Assembly: GCA_035450685.1 (NCBI GenBank)
Contig: DAOTNF010000008.1
Coordinates: 28,111-92,110 of the forward strand
Reading direction: 5' to 3'
Source of the DNA: Syntrophosphaera sp035450685
GTDB lineage: Bacteria > Cloacimonadota > Cloacimonadia > Cloacimonadales > Cloacimonadaceae
DNA length: 64,000 nt
Position numbers and translations under genes: made by a program
Part shown: positions 1-9,275 of the stretch, piece after piece
Layout of the letters: the number at the start of each line of letters is the position of its first letter
Position numbering within the stretch: position 1 is the first letter of the stretch
Notes under the pieces: generated by a model
Database searches by the model: none
The model's input: the letters and a program-made list of their open reading frames with translations, nothing else
Told to the model about the DNA's origin: nothing

Positions 1-138
1 CTGGCAGCCCAACACAGTAGAAATTACGCCAAGCGGCAGTGCACCTGGTATCGAAAACACAAGTTTGATTTGACATTGGGCTCTTCAGAGATTAGTATAT
101 CGTCAGTGACTGATCAAATCAGCCGCCGTTTTCTCTAA
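1..138 (+). CDS. miaA: tRNA dimethylallyltransferase, C-terminal fragment
   Basis: The first 45 codons of the window are open in frame 1 and end at TAA 136-138. They begin LAAQHSRNYAKRQCTWYRKH, and the RxYAKRQxTWYR segment is the characteristic C-terminal signature of MiaA, which adds dimethylallyl to A37 of tRNAs reading UNN codons. The rest of the gene lies left of the window. The next gene starts 24 bases downstream on the same strand. The identification rests on this short motif only; what is seen is a coding tail, and the family name follows from the motif. Confidence 0.7.
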   Translation: MAAQHSRNYAKRQCTWYRKHKFDLTLGSSEISISSVTDQISRRFL

Positions 139-162
139 TCAATACTCTGAAGAGGAACCATT

Positions 163-993
163 ATGCATATTGTTGCCAAAGTTTTCGATTTGGTTATTAC
201 GGATAGCGAAATCCAAAATGAAACCCACAAAATGAGCGAGGTTGACAGCCCTCAGGAACGCAAAAGCGCCCTCAACAGGCTGATCGACAGATACCTGCTG
301 TTGCATCAGGCTATGACGACAGGCTTGTCCGTATCTGATTCCGAATTTGACGACGCCCTGTTTGAATCCCTGGAAGAAATGGACACCGCTCCGAGAGACA
401 TGGAGCAGACCCGCAACCTTGAAGAGCAGACCCGCCGCAGAGTCATCATCCGCAAATACGTGCACAATTATTGCTTCAAGAGTATTGAGATTTCCGAACA
501 GCAACTGCTTAATTTTTACGAGGATCAGAAAGAGGTTTTTGTAATTCCGGAAACCGTGCACGCGGCTCACATATTGGTGTGCGGATCGGGTCCGGACTCC
601 GCTCGCAAAGCCAGCAGGATAAGGTCAGAAATAAGCACCCAGGAAGACTTTCGCCGGGTTTGCGGAACCAGTTCGGATTGTCCCAGTAGCCCGCGTTGCG
701 GAGACTTGGGCTGGTTTCCCCGTGGCAGAATGATTTCCGAGCTGGAAGAAGTGGCATTTGCCCTGCGGCCCGGTCAGATCAGCGAAGCGTTCAAGAGCAG
801 ATTTGGCTGGCACATTCTGTTGCTAATCGACCGTAAACCAGCCCAAATCGCCAGCTTCGAGGATGTGAAAGACAGTCTGAAGGCACGGTTGGTTCACCTG
901 AAGCGGGAGTTTCTGCTCATGGCGCACATTCGCGATTTGCGCAATAGCTACAAGGCGGAAATCCGTATCCTGGACCCCAGATACACCCATTAA
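163..993 (+). CDS. Parvulin-type (PPIC) peptidyl-prolyl isomerase
   Basis: 276-residue protein with an N-terminal helical chaperone-like part (about 1-125) and one parvulin domain (about 130-225). The domain begins TVHAAHILV and contains the usual GDLGWFPRGRM...FALRPGQIS...GWHILLL blocks, so it should catalyse cis/trans isomerisation of prolyl bonds and assist folding. SurA and PrsA relatives are exported, yet this protein starts MHIVAKVFDLVITDSEIQ with no visible signal peptide or lipobox. It may therefore be cytoplasmic, or the true start differs. An AGAGGAA ribosome-binding site precedes ATG 163. A second, membrane-anchored PPIC protein lies at 47.2-49.0 kb. Confidence 0.8.
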   Translation: MHIVAKVFDLVITDSEIQNETHKMSEVDSPQERKSALNRLIDRYLLLHQAMTTGLSVSDSEFDDALFESLEEMDTAPRDMEQTRNLEEQTRRRVIIRKYVHNYCFKSIEISEQQLLNFYEDQKEVFVIPETVHAAHILVCGSGPDSARKASRIRSEISTQEDFRRVCGTSSDCPSSPRCGDLGWFPRGRMISELEEVAFALRPGQISEAFKSRFGWHILLLIDRKPAQIASFEDVKDSLKARLVHLKREFLLMAHIRDLRNSYKAEIRILDPRYTH

Positions 994-1003
994 GCGGCTA
1001 TTT

Positions 1004-1750
1004 TTACAGGGTGCCCTTTACCCGGTCGATGATCTCTTTCTTAAGAGCAGTCCTTAGCCTTTCATCCGCCTTTGCCACTTTGTCCAGCTCAAATCGCTTA
1101 ACAAAGCTTCCCGGTTGTCCCTGCATCAGGTGAATCTCGTCCGAGAGCCTGATCGCTTCATCGATGTCGTGGGTTACCAGTATTACGGTGAGCTTCAGCT
1201 CCCGGGTTACCTCACTAAGCCACTCCTGCAATTGCAGCCGGGTAATGGCATCCAGATTGGCGAAGGGCTCGTCGAGCAGTAACAGCGGGGTTTCCATCAT
1301 GCAGGTTCTAAGCAGGGCCGTCCTTTGGCGCAGGCCACCGGAAAGCTGGTAGGGAAGGTGTTGAGCGTGATCCTGCAAGCCAAAGACAGGTAAAAGTTGA
1401 TGGAGCTTCCCAAGGGCGGTTTTGAGGTTGCCATTTCTTACCCGTACCGGGATGAGGGCGTTTTCCAGCACGTTTAGCCAGGGGAAAAGCAAATCCTCCT
1501 GGGGCATATAGCCCAGCATTCCGCTTTTACCTGTGATATCTTCACCGCGTAGCATGATTTTCCCTTTATCCGGACGGGTGATGCCAGCCAGCAGCCCGAG
1601 AAGAGTGCTTTTTCCGCAGCCGCTGCTGCCCACGATGCTCAGAAACACGCCATCCCTGACCTTCAGGTCCAGACCTGAAATGATCAGCCGGGGCTCGCCG
1701 TTCAGCAGGAAGGATTTGGCCAGCCCTTCCGCGCTCAGGATTACAGGCAT
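1004..1750 (-). CDS. ABC transporter ATP-binding protein (NitT/TauT/ThiZ-like)
   Basis: 248-residue ATPase of the nitrate/sulfonate/pyrimidine-precursor uptake class. Walker A is GSSGCGKST (about 42-50), the signature is YQLSGGLRQR (about 137-146) and Walker B is LLLLDEPFAN, followed by the switch His in VTHDIDEA. Its start overlaps the stop of the binding-protein gene by one base (TGATG), so the two are co-translated. The Q-loop segment reads GYMPQEDLLFPW. It should energise import of the ligand bound by its neighbour, but no permease gene is present on either side; the transmembrane partner must be elsewhere or lost. The ligand cannot be read from the ATPase. Confidence 0.85.
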   Translation of the reverse strand: MPVILSAEGLAKSFLLNGEPRLIISGLDLKVRDGVFLSIVGSSGCGKSTLLGLLAGITRPDKGKIMLRGEDITGKSGMLGYMPQEDLLFPWLNVLENALIPVRVRNGNLKTALGKLHQLLPVFGLQDHAQHLPYQLSGGLRQRTALLRTCMMETPLLLLDEPFANLDAITRLQLQEWLSEVTRELKLTVILVTHDIDEAIRLSDEIHLMQGQPGSFVKRFELDKVAKADERLRTALKKEIIDRVKGTL

Positions 1751-2733
1751 CAGGGCAGGAATTCGTTGGTAAATAGATCCATGGTATCGACGCTCAGATG
1801 TATGATGCGTTTCTTATACATCCAGTCCGCAAAGCGCTGCCAGACCTCATTTTTTTGCTGTCCCCATTTGGGGGCATCCGAACGGAACTCGTCCTTCAGA
1901 TAGTTCAAGCTCAGTTTTAGATGCTCTTCATCCAGATCAGGAACTGCTTTGGCCAGTATCCTGGCTGCGTCATCCGGATTGGCAATGCAGAATTCGTAAC
2001 CATCGGTAACAGCCTTGAGGAAAGACCTTGCCAAATCCGGCTCGGAATTCAGCAACATATCGCTGCTGATCAAAACTGGCGTATAATAATCGAACACAGG
2101 GTTTATATCGCGGATGGGGAGGTAGTCGATGGCGATGTTCATGCGCTCGGCCTGAACGCCGTCCCAGCCATAGTAGATCCACTCGAAATCAACATCTTTG
2201 CCGATGGTGGAAAAGAAATCGTAAACACCACTTACCACCTTTAGTTTCCGGTAGTCCGCCCCGCCCTGAGTCATCACATCGCGCACGATCTCAAGCTCTG
2301 ATGGCCAGCCGGAACTGCCATAACTTTTGCCCTCAAAGTCTTTTACGGATTCGATTCCTGACTTTTTGAGCGATGCAAAGCCAGAGGTGTTGTGTTGGAT
2401 GATCGCCGCGATGGATTTGATGGGAATGTTCTGGGTGCGGGCTATGGTGACGCTTTCCTGGTAACTCACGCCAAAATCAGCATGGTTTGAGGCTACGATC
2501 TTTTCTGCGGTGTTCTCTTCCGGCTGGATGATTTCCACTTCCAGGCCTTCCCTGGCGAAATAGCCAAGTTCCCTGGCTACATATAACCCCGCGTGGTTGG
2601 TGTTTGGGGTCCAGTCCAAGACCACACGGACCTTTCGTAATTGCTTCTTCTGCCTGGTTTCACCTCCCTTGCAGGAGGTTCCAGCCAAGAGGAGCGCAAG
2701 TAATAACGGGAATAATAAGAATCTCTTAAACAC
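1750..2733 (-). CDS. ABC substrate-binding lipoprotein, ThiY/NMT1 family
   Basis: 327-residue periplasmic binding protein with a lipoprotein signal: hydrophobic stretch LLFPLLLALLLAGTSC with the lipobox Cys at position 21. The mature part starts with VRVVLDWTPNTNHAGLYVAR, the hallmark of ThiY/NMT1-like proteins that bind thiamine pyrimidine precursors such as formylaminopyrimidine. It also contains the family block HADFGVSYQESVTIAR. Transcribed leftward, directly followed by the ATPase gene and preceded by the xer gene 12 bases upstream. Specificity for a thiamine precursor is inferred from the N-terminal motif and not proven. Confidence 0.8.
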   Translation of the reverse strand: MFKRFLLFPLLLALLLAGTSCKGGETRQKKQLRKVRVVLDWTPNTNHAGLYVARELGYFAREGLEVEIIQPEENTAEKIVASNHADFGVSYQESVTIARTQNIPIKSIAAIIQHNTSGFASLKKSGIESVKDFEGKSYGSSGWPSELEIVRDVMTQGGADYRKLKVVSGVYDFFSTIGKDVDFEWIYYGWDGVQAERMNIAIDYLPIRDINPVFDYYTPVLISSDMLLNSEPDLARSFLKAVTDGYEFCIANPDDAARILAKAVPDLDEEHLKLSLNYLKDEFRSDAPKWGQQKNEVWQRFADWMYKKRIIHLSVDTMDLFTNEFLP

Positions 2734-2745
2734 GGGCTTACCTCT

Positions 2746-3654
2746 TTATAGCTTTGCTCTGGGATGATAACATTTATGTATCTCAAGAATATACTTAGTA
2801 TCTACATGCGTGTAGATTTGGGTGGTGTTCAGGCTGGAATGGCCCAACAGCGCCTGAACTATGCGCAGGTTGACCCCTGCCTCCAGGAGGTGGGTGGCAA
2901 AGGAATGGCGGAAAGTGTGGGGTGTGATCTGCTGTTTGAGACCAGCTTCCAGAGCCTGCTTTTGCAGTATCTTCCAAAACCCCATACGGGAGAGCTTTCC
3001 ACCGCGGTTATTCAAAAACAGCAGGTCGCTGTTTTTAAACTTCAGGAGTTCCGGCCTGGTTTGTGCAAGATAGGCGCTCAGAAGTTGCTGCAATACATCC
3101 ACGTAAGGCACAAATCTCTGCTTTGATCCCTTTCCCCGCACCAGGATTACCTGATCGGCGAAGTTGATGTCGTGCACGCTCAGGCCCAACAGCTCAGATA
3201 CGCGCAGGCCGGTTCCATAAAGCAGTTCCAGCATCACTTTATTTCTCCGCTCGAGGCACGTTTCGGTTGGTAGTCCGTCCAGCAATTTTAACATGGTGTC
3301 CACATCCAACACATCCGGCAGATACTTACCCAGCTTTACCCGGGGAACCTTGTCGAAATCCAGGCCGGGGATCACCTCGTTATCCTGCAAAAAGCCAAAG
3401 AACTGTTTGAGAGCCACCCTTTTGCGGGCCAGGGAGGTGTTTGCCAGACCCAGACCAGCCAGCGTGGCAAGATACTCCGTGATGTCCTCGGGCGCATAAT
3501 CCGCGATCGCCTTGGCATTGTATAGCAAAAAGTCCCGGATGTCCCCCCGGTAGCTTTCAACGCTGTTCTCCGCCATTCCTTTTTCCACCTTGACGAAATA
3601 GACAAAGCTATTGAGCAGGGCGGTCAATTGGTTATTCAGACCGGATTCATTCAC
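2746..3654 (-). CDS. Tyrosine recombinase XerC/XerD
   Basis: About 302 residues from a GTG start at 3654 that overlaps the guaB stop (coupled translation). The frame is open further upstream to 3753, but that extension lies entirely inside guaB. N-terminal SAM-like core-binding domain (about 5-90: NSFVYFVKVEKGMAENSVES) and C-terminal catalytic domain. The conserved residues are visible: Arg in YGTGLRVSELLGL, His-x-x-Arg in HTFRHSFATHL, His in LLGHSSLNTTQIY and the nucleophilic Tyr just after it in IYTHV. It resembles housekeeping Xer proteins that resolve chromosome dimers at dif rather than phage integrases. No dif-like site was identified. Confidence 0.88.
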   Translation of the reverse strand: MNESGLNNQLTALLNSFVYFVKVEKGMAENSVESYRGDIRDFLLYNAKAIADYAPEDITEYLATLAGLGLANTSLARKRVALKQFFGFLQDNEVIPGLDFDKVPRVKLGKYLPDVLDVDTMLKLLDGLPTETCLERRNKVMLELLYGTGLRVSELLGLSVHDINFADQVILVRGKGSKQRFVPYVDVLQQLLSAYLAQTRPELLKFKNSDLLFLNNRGGKLSRMGFWKILQKQALEAGLKQQITPHTFRHSFATHLLEAGVNLRIVQALLGHSSLNTTQIYTHVDTKYILEIHKCYHPRAKL

Positions 3655-5107
3655 TGCTGTTGTAGTTGGGTGTTTCCTTGGTGATAAGTATGTCGTGGGG
3701 ATGCGATTCCTTGAGTCCCGCGCCGCTGATCTCGATAAACTCAGCGTTATCACGCAGGGCCGTCAGGTCTTTGGCTCCGCAATAGCCCATACCGGAGCGG
3801 AGTCCACCCACCAGTTGGTATATAAAGTCTTTCAAAGGGCCTTTGTAAGGCACCATACCCTCGATTCCCTCGGCAACCAGCTTGTTGTCTTCCTGTCCTT
3901 CCTGAAAATACCGTTCCCGGCTGCCCAGTTTCATGGCGCCAATGGAGCCCATACCCCGGTAGCTTTTGAACCTGCGTCCGTTGTAAATGATATATTCCCC
4001 CGGGCTTTCATCTGTGCCGGCAAAGAGCGAGCCGATCATCACCGCACTGGCACCCCCGGCAAGGGCTTTCACCAAGTCGCCGGAATACTTGATTCCTCCG
4101 TCGGCGATTATAGGAATGTCTGCTTTGGCGGCAATTTCAGCGCAATCCATGATGGCACTGAGCTGAGGCACCCCAATGCCGGCAATCACCCGTGTGGTGC
4201 AGATGGAGCCTGGCCCTATACCCACTTTCACGGCGTCCGCACCGCAATCGATCAGATATTGAGTTGCCTTGGAGGTGGCCACATTGCCCGCGATCACATC
4301 CACATCCAGAGTGGCTTTGATCTTGCCGATGGCTTTGGAAATGTTGCTGTGGTGTCCGTGTGCGGTATCGATCACGAGGATATCCACTCCCATTTTTGTC
4401 AGTTCCTGGGCTCGTTCCAAAAAGTCTCCGGTGGCTCCCACGGCAGCTCCCACCAAGAGGCGGTTTTTGCTGTCCTGAACGGCGTTGGGATGGTTGATCC
4501 GCTTCAGAATGTCCCTCACTGTCAGCATTCCCGCCAGACTGAAATCTTCATTCACGATCAGCAGTTTTTCGATCCTATTCTTCTGCAGCAGTTGGATCGC
4601 GTCCTCCGCGTTCACTCCCAAAGGTGCTGTCACCAGACGTTCAGCCGGTGTCATCAGCTCGTGCACCTGTCTTTTTATATTGGTCTCGAAGCGGATGTCG
4701 CGATTGGTCAGGATGCCTACCAGCTTCCCATTTTCCACCACCGGGAAGCCCCCCACCTTTTTATCGTCCTTCAGCTCGAGCACTTTGGCCAGGGTGTCGT
4801 TGGGTGATATGGTATAGGGATTGGTCACAATACCGCTTTCAGCCCGTTTTACCAAATGCACCTGCTGGGCCTGTTCGGCGATGCTCAGATTCTTGTGGAT
4901 AATGCCGATGCCGCCTTCCCTGGCTATGGCAATTGCCAGTGAAGATTCGGTGACGGTATCCATCGCGGAACTGAGCAGCGGAATCTTGAGCGTTATGCGG
5001 CGGGAGATCCTGGTCTCCAAAGACACCGATGAAGGCAGAATTTTCGAGTGCTGGGGCACCAACAGCACATCGTCGAAAGTATAGGTTTTGCGGATATTCT
5101 TTTTCAT
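3647..5107 (-). CDS. guaB: Inosine-5'-monophosphate dehydrogenase
   Basis: 486 residues from the ATG at 5107 (MKKNIRKTYTFDDVLLVPQH), chosen over an in-frame ATG at 5155 because the family begins just before TFDDVLL. It converts IMP to XMP with NAD+, the committing step of guanine nucleotide synthesis. TIM-barrel halves flank a pair of CBS domains at about 90-205 (VTNPYTISPNDTLAKVLEL and MTPAERLVTAPL). The catalytic Cys is in GPGSICTTRVIAGIGVPQ. Later blocks IADGGIKYSGDLVKALAGG and SYRGMGSIGAM are also typical. It is followed without a gap by xer, whose GTG lies within the last codons. Confidence 0.95.
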   Translation of the reverse strand: MKKNIRKTYTFDDVLLVPQHSKILPSSVSLETRISRRITLKIPLLSSAMDTVTESSLAIAIAREGGIGIIHKNLSIAEQAQQVHLVKRAESGIVTNPYTISPNDTLAKVLELKDDKKVGGFPVVENGKLVGILTNRDIRFETNIKRQVHELMTPAERLVTAPLGVNAEDAIQLLQKNRIEKLLIVNEDFSLAGMLTVRDILKRINHPNAVQDSKNRLLVGAAVGATGDFLERAQELTKMGVDILVIDTAHGHHSNISKAIGKIKATLDVDVIAGNVATSKATQYLIDCGADAVKVGIGPGSICTTRVIAGIGVPQLSAIMDCAEIAAKADIPIIADGGIKYSGDLVKALAGGASAVMIGSLFAGTDESPGEYIIYNGRRFKSYRGMGSIGAMKLGSRERYFQEGQEDNKLVAEGIEGMVPYKGPLKDFIYQLVGGLRSGMGYCGAKDLTALRDNAEFIEISGAGLKESHPHDILITKETPNYNSSE

Positions 5108-5324
5108 GTGACACTCCATACCACTCCAAAAAATGCGTTCTCTGCAAACTGTCAAGCACTTTACCCGCGAAAGTTGTTTTGACAGTTTTACAGACTCCGA
5201 TTCGGAGTTAAGGAATGGGTTATTGCCAGGCAGAAAAGCCGCCGCTCAAGAAAAGTCTTGACTCGATCCCTTGCCGGAGTTCATTTGAAAAAAAGAAAAA
5301 ATGGAACCCAGAAAGGATGCCACA

Positions 5325-8300
5325 ATGAAAAAAATCTTTCTGCTATTGCTTGTCTGCTTGTCGTTTATCTGCACTCATGCTTTGATAGTGGAAACAGGTT
5401 CGCTGCGCAATTTCCTATATGGAAGCGAGCCGAATGCCCAATATGACAACTGGATATCTCATCTGGCCGAGGGGGTAGCTAGTCCCAACTACAACACCTA
5501 CGCCCCTTACGATGTGCAAACCAATGGTTTTGGAAACTTTCGCATACCCAGTGCCACCGATGTAATCTATTGGGGCAATATGCTCGACCTCTTTGTGGCG
5601 GGCGACTATGATGGCGCCCAGGGTGTTCTGGATGCAAATACGGCTCCGTATCAGGTAGTTCAGTTCAACGATACGGACACAGGCCGCACCTACTATATGA
5701 TCCGCGAAATCCCCAATATGAGCTATTATGATGACAACGGTACGCCGGACGAAAATGATGACGAGCTGGGAGCTTTTACCTACGGCTGGGGCCTGTTCAT
5801 CTACAATCCGTCAGCCACCAGGCCGGTGATCATCACTGTGCCCCATCCCTGCGATGACTTCCCCACTCCAGCCTACGGCTTGGAAGCCATGAACTTGTGG
5901 AACGCGGCCTATCTGATGATCAACGGAGCTGGCAGGGAAGTTAGGTGGACAAATATACCACCATATACCAACTCCAAATCTATTTCCGACCCCACCCGCA
6001 ACGCCGCCCATCCCTTCAACCAAGTCTATCGCAAGTTTGCGGACGCAGTAAGGGAGCATTATTCCTGGCGCGAGTTTTCGGCCCAGATGCACTCCTACGA
6101 CTGGAACCGGCATCAAGGCTATCCCAACGTGCAGATTTCAGCCGGAAACCCAAGAGCCTGCCCCAATCTGCCCATCCGCGATCTTTCCCTGCAAAAGAAC
6201 GACTTGATCAACGCCGGCCGGCATCTGATGATACCCGAAAACACCGTGGGCATCCACGACGATGTCTTTCTGAACGACTTTTACAGCGTGAACTACAGCC
6301 TTTATGAATTTACTTTTGACGATGGAGAACATAACTATCCCGTGAACGACTATGTGGACCTGCCTGCCTATACCCAGAATCAGCAGATGATCTACACCCA
6401 GACGGGAACCACCGATTATGACGTGTATGAGCCATTTTTCCACGCAGAAATGGACGAGCTGCCTAACTGTTATGAGGAAACGGAAAACAACTACAAATGG
6501 TTCTATGGATGGGATGAAGGCGCAGGCGTCTGGGATATGGACAACCTCTTCACCAACTTTATGGCCTACTACCGGCGTGTGCTGGAAGACATGGAGCCGG
6601 TGCTGGTGGATATGTTTGCCATGAACGACAACCTGCCTCCCACCGATCCAGGGAACCTGCATGTGGTCAACCAGTCCCTCAACAGCATCACCCTGGGCTG
6701 GGACCGCAGTTCCGCTTTCGATTTTGACAGCTATCAGATTCTCTATGCCACAGAACCGATAGGGGAAAGCAACTACCAGATCTTTGACCGCACAAACTCG
6801 GCGGTTTTGGCCTCGCAAGCCTGCCAGAGCGTGGCTGTGACGGGTTTGAACAATGCCAGCCAATACTATTTCAAATTGCGGGCCAAAGACAAGAACGGCA
6901 ATTTGTCGCAACTGACCAACGAGGTGAGCGCGATTCTGGCTCCAGCCAATATCACTTCATTCAGCGCCTTTGGCATGGATGACGAGGTCCGGCTCCACTG
7001 GGGCGTGAATGGCCAGACCAACAACAATGGCTTCTCGGTGTATCGCAAGATGGGGGAAGGGGACTTTGTGCTGGTGGATTCCTGGCAGACCAATCCAGCC
7101 CTTTCCAACCCCACCGCCTATAACTTTGAATGGTGGGATAACGATGTGGATAACGGCGTCACCTACACCTACAAGGTGAGCTGCACCAACCTGGCCAACC
7201 TTGAATTCTATTACAACTATCCTGCCAGCGCGGCTCCTATGCCCATCCACACACTCACTCTGAGCAACATGCAGGAGACTCTCACGGATACGGTCAATTT
7301 CGGGGCCAACCCCTTCGCGTCTGATGCTCAGGATGTATATTGGGACGTCACCAAGGGCAATCCGAGCGCAGGGTTTGTGTGGGTAGCCTTCTGGGAACAG
7401 TATTGGGGCAACAATGGCACCCAGCTTCAGAGGGAGATCAAGGGTGGCTACGATCAGGACAGCGAGCTTAAATCCTGGGTTATGCGAGTACGCTCCGACC
7501 AGACTGGAATCCTCAGTATTACAGCCAGTCCAAATTTTGACCGGGCGGAAAAGCTCTATCTGCAGGATGGCGGCACCTATCACGATCTGCTGTCCGGGCC
7601 ATACCAGTTCACCAACACCAATGCCAATGTGCGCACCATGAACCTCCTCTGGGGCAACCTGCAACCCAAAGCCACCATCGGATGGCTGCCAAACAGCATC
7701 TATCAGGGCGGGAGCACCATCAACTTCAATTGGAGCTATCAATATCCCTTCCTGGTTGACCATGCTCAGCTCTCCATCATCAACGCCACAGACAGCCTGC
7801 TTGTCAATCCGCTCATTCCCGCCAACCAATATAGCTACAGTTTCTCCCTGCCTTCAAATATAAACGAGATGCAAGACTGCCGCCTGGCCCTGGATGTGGT
7901 GGCTGTGGATGGCATCCGCACCCGTTTCTGGTCCGATTATCGTTTTGCCCTGGTGCCTCAGATGTATTTTGCCATGCTGGATGGCGGCTGGAAAATGAGC
8001 TCCAATCCCTGGTTGAATACCGATCTAAGCATCAGCCAGGTGTTTGGCGCCGGTTCCCTGGGATATGTGGCTTCCCAAGGCGGAGATTGGATGCAGAGCG
8101 ATGATTTTGACTTTGGCACAGCCTATTGGGTGTGGAGCCCGGACATCAGCTTTTACAGCAGCACCAATCCGGTCCAATCCACCGAGATCAGCTTCCCACT
8201 TGTTCCGGGCTGGAACTTCATTCCCAACCCGCATCTCTGCACCTATGACATCGAGGATATCAGCTTCACGCTCAACGGATTGCAGTTCCGCTTCAGCGAA

Positions 8301-9215
8301 ATGCTTTCGCACAAGCTGATCTCGCGCGCGATGTATGTGTTCGATGATGGAGTCTATGCTCCCGCCACCCGGGTGGAGCCTTTCCAGTCGCTGCTGATCA
8401 AGTATTACGGCGGAACGGGCGCCAATCCCCAGATCCGTTTCTATCCCTATAGCTCAGCGCCGGATATCACACCCCAGTCTCCGTTTTGGAGCCTGAAAAC
8501 CACCATCTCCGAGGCAGACGGAGCGGTCACCCTGCTTCTGGGTGCAAGCCCGGCGGCAACCGATGATCTCGACTTCAAGCTCGATCTGCCAGCCGGCCCC
8601 CAGCCTCCTTTTGGCCTGGCCAGCGCATATTTCCCCACAACGCATCCCTCAGACCTGGAAGCCTCTCTGCAAAGCGATTTCCGCACGGATTTCAGCGGCG
8701 AGGAACAACAGAAGGTTTGGAACTTCAATCTGAGCGTGAGCGACACAGATCCCCTGGAGTTCACTTTTGAGCCTTTCAATATCCCGGATGGATGGCAGGC
8801 CATGCTTTTCCTGGAAGGGACAAGCCACTTGGTGGGCAGCGCCGACAGCTTTGTCTGGCAGCCTCCCGCGCCCGGACTCTACCAGGGCTACATCCGCGTG
8901 AGCAACTACGAACTGGGGGCTGACGATCCCCTCCACCCTCCTCTGGCAAACCTGCGTTCCTGGCCCAATCCCTTCAACCCGGATGTCAACATCGCTTTCG
9001 ACCTTTCCCGTCCCGCCGCGGTCAAGGTTGAGGTCTTCAATATCCGCGGCCAGAAGGTGAAAACCCTGCTCGACCAGGAACTGTGCGGAGGTTCGCACCG
9101 GCTGGTCTGGAACGGCAAAAACGACGCCCAGCAAAGCGTGGCCAGCGGCGTCTATTTCACCAGGATCCAGACAGCCCGTAAAACCCGCATCCTCAAGATG
9201 GTTCTTATGAAGTAG
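5325..9215 (+). CDS. Large secreted protein with FnIII and FlgD-like sorting domain
   Basis: 1296 residues from ATG 5325 (MKKIFLLLLVCLSFICTHA, a clear signal peptide; AAAGGA lies just upstream; an ATG at 5301 would spoil the signal). The N-terminal 430 residues form a domain I do not recognise. It is rich in Tyr, Asn and Asp and carries His motifs VPHPCDDFPTP (about 171) and SAQMHSYDWNRHQ (about 252) that could bind metal. A fibronectin type III domain follows at about 436-535, then beta-rich repeats. The C-terminus (about 1210-1296) has NPFNPDVNIAFDL, VFNIRGQKVKTLL and SGVYFTRI, the FlgD-Ig/type-A sorting module used for surface delivery in Bacteroidetes-like and Cloacimonadota bacteria. Function unknown; hydrolase or adhesin are both possible. 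Confidence 0.8.
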   Translation: MKKIFLLLLVCLSFICTHALIVETGSLRNFLYGSEPNAQYDNWISHLAEGVASPNYNTYAPYDVQTNGFGNFRIPSATDVIYWGNMLDLFVAGDYDGAQGVLDANTAPYQVVQFNDTDTGRTYYMIREIPNMSYYDDNGTPDENDDELGAFTYGWGLFIYNPSATRPVIITVPHPCDDFPTPAYGLEAMNLWNAAYLMINGAGREVRWTNIPPYTNSKSISDPTRNAAHPFNQVYRKFADAVREHYSWREFSAQMHSYDWNRHQGYPNVQISAGNPRACPNLPIRDLSLQKNDLINAGRHLMIPENTVGIHDDVFLNDFYSVNYSLYEFTFDDGEHNYPVNDYVDLPAYTQNQQMIYTQTGTTDYDVYEPFFHAEMDELPNCYEETENNYKWFYGWDEGAGVWDMDNLFTNFMAYYRRVLEDMEPVLVDMFAMNDNLPPTDPGNLHVVNQSLNSITLGWDRSSAFDFDSYQILYATEPIGESNYQIFDRTNSAVLASQACQSVAVTGLNNASQYYFKLRAKDKNGNLSQLTNEVSAILAPANITSFSAFGMDDEVRLHWGVNGQTNNNGFSVYRKMGEGDFVLVDSWQTNPALSNPTAYNFEWWDNDVDNGVTYTYKVSCTNLANLEFYYNYPASAAPMPIHTLTLSNMQETLTDTVNFGANPFASDAQDVYWDVTKGNPSAGFVWVAFWEQYWGNNGTQLQREIKGGYDQDSELKSWVMRVRSDQTGILSITASPNFDRAEKLYLQDGGTYHDLLSGPYQFTNTNANVRTMNLLWGNLQPKATIGWLPNSIYQGGSTINFNWSYQYPFLVDHAQLSIINATDSLLVNPLIPANQYSYSFSLPSNINEMQDCRLALDVVAVDGIRTRFWSDYRFALVPQMYFAMLDGGWKMSSNPWLNTDLSISQVFGAGSLGYVASQGGDWMQSDDFDFGTAYWVWSPDISFYSSTNPVQSTEISFPLVPGWNFIPNPHLCTYDIEDISFTLNGLQFRFSEMLSHKLISRAMYVFDDGVYAPATRVEPFQSLLIKYYGGTGANPQIRFYPYSSAPDITPQSPFWSLKTTISEADGAVTLLLGASPAATDDLDFKLDLPAGPQPPFGLASAYFPTTHPSDLEASLQSDFRTDFSGEEQQKVWNFNLSVSDTDPLEFTFEPFNIPDGWQAMLFLEGTSHLVGSADSFVWQPPAPGLYQGYIRVSNYELGADDPLHPPLANLRSWPNPFNPDVNIAFDLSRPAAVKVEVFNIRGQKVKTLLDQELCGGSHRLVWNGKNDAQQSVASGVYFTRIQTARKTRILKMVLMK

Positions 9216-9238
9216 CCTTTGCCAGACTGAATTGTTAG

Positions 9239-9273
9239 TATCGGGGGCGGTTCCTTGCGAGCTGCCCCCATAC
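9239..9273 (+). terminator. Hairpin after the large secreted-protein gene
   Basis: GGGGGCGG pairs with CTGCCCCC (8 bp, one G-T) around an 11-base loop, 25 bases after the stop codon. There is only a weak T run after it (ATACTTTG), so it is a plausible but not ideal intrinsic terminator. Confidence 0.5.
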
Positions 9274-9275
9274 TT

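Noticed and set aside
3611..4807. A 398-codon frame on the plus strand opposite guaB
   Set aside because: Antisense shadow of a well-supported guaB; no family resemblance.
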